From positions 38,555,470 through 38,619,469 of the forward strand of contig NC_089851.1 in NCBI RefSeq assembly GCF_036373705.1: a stretch of DNA of 64,000 nt, written 5' to 3'. Under the pieces are notes generated by a model, which did no database searches, was not told where the DNA came from, and saw only the letters and a list, made by a program, of their open reading frames with translations. Within the stretch, counting starts at the first letter, position 1; every line of letters begins with the position of its first letter. Positions 56,986 through 64,000 of the stretch are shown here, one piece after another. The position numbers and the translations under genes were made by a program. The stretch comes from Amia ocellicauda (taxonomy: Eukaryota; Chordata; Actinopteri; Amiiformes; Amiidae).

Positions 56986-57530
56986 AAAGATCTTGGCTCG
57001 GGCTCCAGCAGGGGGAGGATGACCATCCCCGGAGGTGGGTCCCATCAAGGGATCCTAAGCTCCCCCAGATCTTGTATATGCCAGTTCTTATAGGCTTACT
57101 CCTTGCCCCTCTGATGGACCTCCAGATTGACATACTCACGAATGAGTACCATGCCCCTCCGCGCGGTGACAATCGGGTCCAGCTCCTGCTTATTAAAAAG
57201 GCAGATGTTCCGTCCCTCCCACAGGGCCTGCTTCACTGTGCAGACGACACGCCACCAGCACCTCAGGGAGGGAGATGTTATTCCCTTGGCAGGGCCATAA
57301 AGGATCCACTGAGGAACGGGAAAAACAGGAGCCAGACCCTGCAGGCAGAGGGGCAATCCCTAAAGATATGAGCCTCCGTCTCCTTCCCCAGGCAACCCTT
57401 ATAGGGGCAGGTGTCATAAGGAGCTATGCCCCTTCTGTGCATGAACACTCGGGTGGGGAGACACCGACTCACAGCCATCCAGGAGACATCTTTCTGTGTA
57501 TTCGTGAGGCAAACGTGCGTAGAGGTCACC
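56986..57530 (-). mobile_element. 3' fragment of a Tx1-like (L1 group) LINE
   Basis: The minus strand encodes the end of a LINE RT protein: WMAVSRCLPTRVFMHRRGIA, then a zinc-finger-like CPYKGCLGKETEAHIFRDCP (C-x4-C ... H-x4-C), and in another frame VKQALWEGRNICLFNKQELD. This layout fits the C-terminus of Tx1-like LINEs. Frames are broken near 57340. Confidence 0.7.
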
Positions 57531-59258
57531 CTGTATATATTAATATTAATATATATTTTTTGGCCAACCTCCTAAAGCTGAGACTGAGTAAGAAAAGTTT
57601 GCGTAAGATGTGGGGCACCTGTATTGCAGGAAATTAACCGAGGTGTGTAGGGTATTTAATCAGTATTAAATCAGTAAATTAATCATATACAGGAATTTAA
57701 TGTAGTATAATTACTTTTATTAGTATAAGTGGTATAAGTATTAGTATATACATATAGATTTGATTTCCGTATATAATACTGTATTTGTCCCAGAACAACA
57801 TGGCAATGCGGAGAGAAAAATGACTCTGGGAACCTTGACCACTGATTGGTTATGCAAATTACAGCTCGATGCTGATTGGCTACTGACCTACAGCTTGAAA
57901 TTTCAGCGAGAATGCGTTCCACCATTGAAGTCAATGGGAAATTTTGTTTTTTTGATTTATCATAAATCAATAACTATCGATCCTAGCCCTAAATAAAGCA
58001 CACACATAAAACATGGTATCATAATGAACCACTGTATGAAGTTTGGGAAGGTAAGAACTGTAGGAAGAGTTAGTGTTAGGATAAACGGCAGAATAATAAT
58101 AATACGATTTTATAAGAGAACAATACTCTGCTTGTTTTCACATGCAGTCTAACTACTTTATTAGAAAACAAAATACTTATTATTAAAATAATGGTAGGAA
58201 AAAGGCTTAAGCATTTTGACCTATGGTCTTCTTCAGAACATATAGTCAATGAAAACAAAGTTCAAATGCTTTGATATTATTATATATATTATTTGATATT
58301 ATATTGGGCGTTTTTAGCAAATCGTAGCTAATCAGGGGTGGGATCATGGAAATGCAGATTTGATTGGATAGTAGCTGGGAGTTTGCTTGTCTGATTTGTG
58401 AGATTTGTTTTTGAGTGAACACAATATGATTAGCCCAATCTGAAGGCCGTTGCACACTGGATCTGATGCCACATTTGGTTATCCGAAAAGTTTTCCGTCA
58501 AGGACATGCTGCAGATTGGATCCATTTAAACCGCACCAAGTACACAGCCCTTCCTGTTTCTTACACTAGTTTGTGTTTCACAAGCTACACCTCTTTCTTT
58601 ACCTCCTCAATTACAATAATAATAGTAATAATAATACATTTTATTTATAATGCACTCTTCTCATACCCAGAGTGCTACAAGTCAAGCAAGAGTCAAAACA
58701 GACACAGCAAAAAGATAAAACAGGCAATACAGCAGTAGCAACTCAAACATGCAGACCACAAGGAGAAAAGCAACAAACAATAATCACAATAGCAGCAATT
58801 TTAACATACAGACAATACAAAGTAAGCAAGACAACATCAGGTTAGCCAATAAAGGGGAATAGGCAATAATAAAACACTAAGAGGATTTAAAAATGTGCAA
58901 TTAACAGAGATCCTTAAAAGCTTTTTTTTTTTTTTTTTTAAAGGTGACTTAAGACATTTCTAAAAATGATCAAGTGCTATCCATAACCATGGCACATTGC
59001 TACTGAAGGCTCTGTCACCTATTGATTAGATTTTGCAATGGGTCTGCTGAAGAAATAATGAGCTTTTTCATCATTAAAAAAAAAAAAAAAAAAAAAACTC
59101 ACACAAATGACATCTCACCATAAAGACACAAAAACAGAATGCATGGTTCAACATTCAAGTGTTTATTTGAAACTGCAAATCTTTTTAATTAATGTAATAA
59201 TATTTTTGTTGTTTATTTGTGCTTACCCACTTTCTAGGAGAATTCTAGTTACATCAGG
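57531..59258. other. Intergenic DNA with retroposon tails and homopolymers
   Basis: No gene is seen. The segment 58610-58700 reads AATAATAATACATTTTATTT ATAATG, like the reversed tail of a LINE or SINE. T and A runs lie at 58922-58940 and 59077-59097. Confidence 0.5.
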
Positions 59259-59635
59259 TACAGTGAGGGGAAAAAAGTATTTGACCCCTTCGACTTAGTA
59301 CTTGGTGGCAAAACCCTTGTTGGCAATCACAGAGGTCAGACATTTCTTGTAGTTGGCCACCAGGTTTGCACACATCTCAGGAGGGATTTAGTCCCACTCC
59401 TCTTTGTTGCACTCCTCTTGCTGATTGATAGGGGATCAAATACTTATTTCCCTCATTAACATGCAAATCAATTTATAACTTTTTTGAAATGCGTTTTTCT
59501 GGATTTTGTTGCTGTTATTCTGTCTCTCACTGTTAAAATACACCTACCATTAAAATTATAGACTGATCATTTCTTTGTCAGTGGGCAAACGTACAAAATC
59601 AGCAGGGGATCAAATACTTTTTTCCCCTCACTTTA
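59259..59635. mobile_element. Tc1/mariner-type MITE, recombinant relative of 9716-10139
   Basis: The left end CAGTGAGGGGAAAAAAGTAT follows TA. The right half (59415-59635) matches 9922-10137, but the left half (59285-59415) is different internal Tc1-like sequence (GACTTAGTACTTGGTGGCAA). It looks like two related elements joined. Confidence 0.8.
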
Positions 59636-59935
59636 GCATTCATGTTCAGCTCCTCCGCAATAGCTTGCCATATATTGTCGATATTTATTTGTTTTGTATA
59701 CTTCTTCGAGACAAGCAGATGATTAGCTTTTCCATCAATCCACATCTTCCTATTGTTTTTCATTGGTAAATGTTAATGCTTCATCCATGTAAAAATTAGA
59801 TGTATCTTTGGATCAAGTGTGCAAAGCGCTAAATGCATTCATGTACTTCCAAAATAGTTTTGTTGAGCCACTCATAGGTGGCCTGCGAGCTACTGGTAGC
59901 TCGTGATCGACCTTTTAGAGACCCCTGGTTTATAG
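59636..59935 (-). mobile_element. hAT-like end fragment
   Basis: On the minus strand the piece begins CAGGGGTCTCTAAAAGGTCG (59932) and continues with GAGCTACCAGTAGCTCGCAG, a self-complementary stretch typical of one hAT group. Farther in (59775-59640) a short frame resembles a SANT/Myb-like domain (KYTKQINIDNIWQAIAEELN). The body is missing. Confidence 0.5.
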
Positions 59936-60089
59936 TATCCAATATAGCTCCCCCTGAACCTGTACAAGCATTCTAATTCTAGTTCAAAGTACAATACATT
60001 ACAGCTGTAGTCTTTTGAGCCAGGTAGCAGAAGATATACTAATATGGCCATACTCTCCAAAGGGTTAAAGGTTGACTGAAGAGTATTTC

Positions 60090-60760
60090 TTAACATAAAA
60101 AATGATTAACAGAATACAGTATAGTCATGAAGTTTTGGATATACGCAATGTTTTGAAATGCTGCAGTTTCCAACTGCCTCATAGAAACCAATAGCAAATC
60201 TGTAGTATGCACTATGATATTCCTAACACTACGATAAGACACCGCCAGCTGTAGGATCACTTCAAAAGCAGCCTGACATGGTATGACTCACACTTCGCTT
60301 CAGTGCCACCAGCTGTTTCAGTTCTGTACAGCCCTTTACTGTGTGCTGTGTGTTGCATTTGATCACTAGGGAATCAATAATCATTTTGATGATTTTGATT
60401 CTCCTCGCAGTGCTTATCCCTTCTATAGTAACTTTGGCAAAGGGGAAGCACAAAGGATGCAACTTTGGATCTAAAGTCTGAAGGAAACTGTTTGGTAGAG
60501 TTTACTACACAGTACATCTTAAGTTTTCCTTAATTTGCAATGGTTATTTATATCAAAATGATGGTTACCAATTCATTTATATAGCTTAAACTGGGTATTA
60601 TGCTTAATTTGTTGTTTAGGGGGTATTTTAAAAGTGTTTTATGACTGTCTGTACATAGTATGGTGACCAGATGTGACTGGGTGAGTTCTCATGCATTTTG
60701 AATGGGCTGACCATCCTATAATTTCAATTGATTGTGACTGCATTGTACACTCTATTTTTT
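60090..60760 (+). other. Old inverted fragment of CARNS intron 2
   Basis: The plus strand here resembles the reverse complement of 6.49-7.03 kb, that is, the intron after CARNS exon 2 read in gene direction. Shared points in order are CATAGAAACCAATAGCAAA, CTTATCCCTTCTATAGTAA, GAATTGGTAACCAT (reverse strand) and CAATTGAA. Similarity is patchy and clearly lower than between units 1 and 2. It ends where unit 3 begins (about 60.78 kb). Confidence 0.65.
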
Positions 60761-60871
60761 CAGGCAGTAAAACAGGTAAGTCTACAGTGAAGCTTCTGTA
60801 GGATGGGCATTTTTATTAATTTATTTATTCATCAAAGTAGACTTTTTAAAATAATTATTGTTCAGTTGAGC

Positions 60872-60877
60872 TTTATT
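60872..60877 (-). promoter_or_regulatory. Polyadenylation signal of CARNS copy 3
   Basis: AATAAA on the minus strand, about 32-37 bp after the stop at 60909-60911. Confidence 0.65.
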
Positions 60878-60908
60878 TTAACATCAAGTTGAAAAGACTT
60901 CTATGTTT

Positions 60909-62120
60909 TTACATTAGGGGGTCTAGGAAATATTTGAATGGATACTCTTTAGAATCCAGTCCAAGGATTTCGGAGACAATAAGGAGTCTCTTGAAGACTT
61001 CCTCCTTGCTGTGGCTAAAGCTGGAAAGGTTAAGGGAGACAACTTCAAAGCCAAATTTGCTGGACCCATCTCTTAATATAATACTATGGATGATTCGGTT
61101 TGCCTCCAAGTGTTTTAAAGTTGCAGTGAATGAAGGGTTTTCTAAAGCCTGCAGATACTGAGTCATGGGGGTTGATAGCCCAGCAATATGGCCCCTGGGC
61201 TCTGGGGTCCAAGCATGTGGTCGGATATCACAGGCAATTAGAAAGCTAACCAGAATTAGGTCAAACCCATAGACAGCCTTAACCCAGGCAGGCATGTAGA
61301 TCCCACCTGTTCTTGGGTTGATCTCTAAGAGTTTTGGGCCTGTTTCAGTCATTTTTAAGTCAACATTGAAGACACCGTTCTTCAGGCCACAGTAGATACA
61401 GCTCTGGTAAGCTGCAGTGACTAGCTGGTTCACCTTCTCAGGACAGAGCTTAGAGGGCATTATGTGTGATAAGTTCAGAAAATATTGGGATCCAGAGGGC
61501 CCATAGTCAGAGACAAATGCAGCCAGTAACTTTCCACAGAAGATGATCAGATCAACAACATGCTTCTCCCCACCCACATACTCCATTAGCATTACTTCTG
61601 GTGTTATTCCCAGACTGAAAAGATCTTTCTGCTGTTTTATGCTGTCATAGAATTCCTCACATTGCTGGGGATTCTCTACCATTTTGACACCCAATCCGCC
61701 TTCACCATATTCAAGTTTCATCACTGCTGGAAAATCCACTTTCTCTATCACCTCTTGAAGCTCTGCTGGACTGTTGACTTGCAAGCAGGGCACTGTGTAG
61801 AGTGAGACATCAGGGAAGTGCTGCAGACTGTGAGCAACTCTTCCCAAGTGCTGCTGGGTGTGACTTTTCTTTTTGGCAATGTTGATCATTTCAACACCAT
61901 TACTAGGGAGACCTAGCTCTTTGCACAGAATAGATGTCAGAACAGAACAGTTACAAACAAATGTTAAGCAGCCGTTGATATTCAGGTTTGACTCACGTAT
62001 CATACTGGCTATATTTCGGGAATGAGCTTCATCTTCTGAGTGATCAGTAAAATTGTAATGCAGAAATTTCCACACCAGGTGGATTGCAGGGTGATCTGAT
62101 TCGGGATTTACCAAGATTAT
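60909..62120 (-). CDS. CARNS1: CARNS copy 3, coding exon 8 (ATP-grasp domain)
   Basis: This 1212-nt terminal exon encodes 403 residues plus TAA, one residue longer than copy 2 through an insertion in KQQKDLFSLGI. It begins IILVNPESDHPAIHLVWKFL. About 70 of 400 residues differ from copy 2, clustered around the glycine loop, the MEYV segment and the C-terminal 70 residues. Confidence 0.92.
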   Translation of the reverse strand: MILVNPESDHPAIHLVWKFLHYNFTDHSEDEAHSRNIASMIRESNLNINGCLTFVCNCSVLTSILCKELGLPSNGVEMINIAKKKSHTQQHLGRVAHSLQHFPDVSLYTVPCLQVNSPAELQEVIEKVDFPAVMKLEYGEGGLGVKMVENPQQCEEFYDSIKQQKDLFSLGITPEVMLMEYVGGEKHVVDLIIFCGKLLAAFVSDYGPSGSQYFLNLSHIMPSKLCPEKVNQLVTAAYQSCIYCGLKNGVFNVDLKMTETGPKLLEINPRTGGIYMPAWVKAVYGFDLILVSFLIACDIRPHAWTPEPRGHIAGLSTPMTQYLQALENPSFTATLKHLEANRIIHSIILRDGSSKFGFEVVSLNLSSFSHSKEEVFKRLLIVSEILGLDSKEYPFKYFLDPLM

Positions 62121-63619
62121 CTAAAAAGGAAAATAAACAAAACACAATTAGGCAGTTTATATGTGGCTCTAACCAGAAGAATGATAATGATAAACAATGT
62201 TTTCTTCTTTTGAAGTAGTTGTAATTGATCTCATATTTCCAGAAAGATTAATTTGCGTAAACAAAAAATATCCCATTTTACTACATGGCCTACTAATATT
62301 ATTTCTATTATATACAGCTCTGGAAAAAATAAGAGACCACTTAACATTGATTTCTGAACTTGGAGTGGTCTCTTAAATTTGTTCCAGAGCTGTAATTGTT
62401 ATGCTTCATTTACAAATGCTATAGTCATGGGGGCTAGCAGTCAACCCTGATATCTCACATCCCAGCCATGCACACTACCTCTCTCCAAAAAAGGTTGCTT
62501 CCTTATATTTGCTCCAAGGCTGTATGCATTACAATTTAATTTAGTCTTCTAAAGACAGATATCAGGCTTCAGATGTCTATACAATTTACCCTGATGTTTT
62601 GCTTCTTGGCAGTGTGCCACACGGACATCTTCAGGGACCCTCCTGCTCCGATTACGAGTATTGTCTTCCCGGCTATGAAGAAGGAGTGGGCTCTTTGGCA
62701 CATGGTCTGTAGGAGGGGTTCCACAGTATGGGCCAACCTTGGGAGCATCAGGAGACTGAAGGCTGTGCTGTAAACCCCTCTGTGGTGGGCAGTCAACCTC
62801 AGGAGAAGAGGGCGCAGTTTTCCATCCTGCTGAATCAGTGCAAACTCCACCCCTGGAGAGCAACAGCACCAACAAGCATGACAGTATTGCATCATACAAT
62901 GCATGCAACTTTAAAGAACCAGAATCTGAACTTAAAATCTAACTCTTCACATACGATACTATAATTACAGATGGATGAACAATAAATTAGCAAACTGAAC
63001 TTTCATCAGCAGTTTGTACCCGTTTCATGTATAAACTGTAAAAACAACTCTAAGATCTAATTGACTACCCTTAAAAAAAAAAAAAACAGTTTGGGAACCT
63101 CCGAGTTAGCTGAAACACTGCGTCAACAACACAAGGATGTGACGCGTCATATGCCGGAATTTGTTTTCCTGCTCCATTCACACAGACCCGTTCCCAGAAT
63201 TTAGCTGGCATTTAGACTAGGTCCCAAGGTGGAAAACTGCTGGTGTCGAAATGCTGGCATAAACACATTCACACAGACCTTGCCGGCAACAAAATACCAC
63301 CAAAAACCCAGCATTTGTTTCAGTGTGAATGGGGCTTAATTAACTACCCTTTAAAAAAAGATTGAAGACTAGATGCCATAACAGCAGTACCTATCAGATC
63401 AGTCTGAGCTCCAGCTCCACCCTTGTCCTGGTCTGAGAGCTGTGACTGGTAGTCCATGACAGCCTGCATAGCTGCCTCAGCCCACTGTTTAATGATCTGC
63501 TGAATGGCAGTGAGGTCGTCTTGTGTGAAGCCCCACTCCTGCAGAGTGACCTCCAGAGTCTGCAGCACAGTGGGCCTTGCACTGGCTGGAGCCTCCGCCT
63601 TATCCACCCAGCACACCAC
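60909..63619 (-). CDS. CARNS1: Carnosine synthase-like copy 3, 3' half
   Basis: The last three coding exons (63391-63619, 62590-62852, 60909-62120) are intact with the same phases as copy 2; the upstream exons lie beyond the right edge. The ATP-grasp domain has a normal glycine-rich loop (VMKLEYGEGGLGVKMV). However, MEYVGGEKHVVDL has Val where copy 2 and, as I recall it, human CARNS1 have Asp, and the metal-binding motif reads LEINPRTGGIYMP, with Thr and Ile in place of Met and Asn. The metal-binding Glu and Asn of EINPR are kept. No stop or frameshift is visible, so this is a potentially active but altered ligase. Whether the rest of the gene is intact cannot be seen. Confidence 0.88.
62313..62394. 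mobile_element. Small palindromic MITE in CARNS copy 3 intron 7
   Basis: About 82 bp with inverted ends CAGCTCTGGAAAAAAT and its complement CCAGAGCTG, flanked by TA on each side. The inner arms AGAGACCACT / AGTGGTCTCT also pair. It is a Tc1/mariner-type miniature element and is absent from copy 2. Confidence 0.85.
62590..62852 (-). CDS. CARNS1: CARNS copy 3, coding exon 7
   Basis: This 263-nt exon enters in phase 1 and exits in phase 0 at ATCAGG|GTAAAT. It encodes VEFALIQQDGKLRPLLLRLT and TILVIGAGGSLKMSVWHTAK. The glycine pattern IGAGG is closer to a standard nucleotide-fold loop than copy 2's IGGGES. Confidence 0.9.
62853..63390. other. CARNS copy 3 intron 6
   Basis: At 538 bp it is longer than in copy 2 (192 bp). 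The middle part (63080-63335) contains the near-palindromic pair CATTCACACAGAC at 63176 and 63266 and looks like an old small insertion. No gene. Confidence 0.5.
63391..63619 (-). CDS. CARNS1: CARNS copy 3, coding exon 6
   Basis: This 229-nt exon enters in phase 0 and exits in phase 1. It encodes VVCWVDKAEAPASARPTVLQ and then TLEVTLQEWGFTQDDLTAIQ. Two residues differ from copy 2. Confidence 0.9.
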
Positions 63620-64000
63620 CTGAACACAACAACAGAGCACTGTAAGTAGTAATATTATGTTAATAGTACTATTTATTCCTGGTCCAGGAGGACTACAATG
63701 TTAGACATTTAATATGAAAATCCTCAATGGATGAAGAACAGGAAACAGTTCAAGTCATTATGAGCTCATGAAGGATGTTTTCATACACAAGCAGATGTGG
63801 TTTCTATTGAAGAGTATATTCAATCAAACCTGATTTTCATTTACTGCATTGAGCACAATTCTTGTTTATTTAGCTGTGTCTATACTGACTGGATATAATT
63901 AACATTTTATAACCTATTTTGGATAAACTAACAGTTTTTGAGATGTAAATAATGTGAATATAGAGTGATAAAAAAAAGTTATTTTTAATTATTATTCTTG
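63620..64000. other. CARNS copy 3 intron 5, third copy of the marker sequence
   Basis: The stretch 63740-63910 matches 28900-29070 and 455-610, showing that a third tandem unit continues to the right. No gene is seen. Confidence 0.6.

Noticed and set aside
1-64000. tRNA, rRNA or CRISPR arrays
   Set aside because: I found no tRNA genes beyond the SINE's tRNA-like head, no rRNA and no spaced direct-repeat array; none is expected for CRISPR in this genome.

Overview
This is vertebrate genomic DNA, most likely from a ray-finned fish. It has spliced genes with GT-AG introns, long AT-rich noncoding stretches and a typical fish transposon load: Tc1/mariner, hAT, piggyBac, L2, CR1-like and Tx1-like LINEs, DIRS, Ty3/gypsy and a tRNA-derived SINE. 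I cannot name the species from sequence alone.

The only host gene family I can support is carnosine synthase (CARNS1, an ATP-grasp ligase that joins beta-alanine and L-histidine). It is present as a head-to-tail tandem array of at least three copies, all on the minus strand. Copy 1 (3.6-8.3 kb) has five upstream exons in the window and runs off the left edge. Copy 2 (24.6-41.1 kb) is complete: eight coding exons in consistent phase give 949 residues from the ATG at 37148, with a candidate 5' UTR exon, TATA box and polyadenylation signal. Copy 3 (60.9-63.6 kb and beyond) shows its last three exons and runs off the right edge. The tandem unit spans about 24.4-53.1 kb for copy 2. Unit 1 matches it from the left edge to about 12.7 kb, and unit 3 begins at about 60.8 kb.

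The copies are diverging in different ways. Copy 1 carries an 83-bp deletion that frameshifts its large third exon, and it lacks the 2-kb segment holding the promoter and exon 1 in unit 2. Copy 2 is open throughout, but its ATP-grasp glycine-rich loop is degenerate. Copy 3 keeps that loop but changes other active-site positions. Copies 2 and 3 are mosaic in the catalytic exon, with long identical tracts next to strongly diverged ones. An almost perfect 57-bp piece of the CARNS second coding exon lies in opposite orientation at 55.42 kb. An older inverted piece of the following intron lies at 60.1-60.8 kb.

The spaces between the gene copies are transposon nests. At 12.7-24.4 kb are a DIRS fragment and a gypsy element interrupted by an intact Tc1/mariner element (DD36E, 346-residue transposase, 29-bp identical terminal repeats). 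At 44.8-52.5 kb is an L2 LINE with a 3.8-kb hAT element inside it, flanked by an 8-bp target duplication. At 53.3-60.8 kb are hAT, DIRS and Tx1-like fragments and small inverted-repeat elements. Insertions shared by units 1 and 2 (the CR1-like LINE and a Tc1 relic) predate the duplication. Others (SINE, piggyBac, L2/hAT, DIRS and several MITEs) are confined to one unit.
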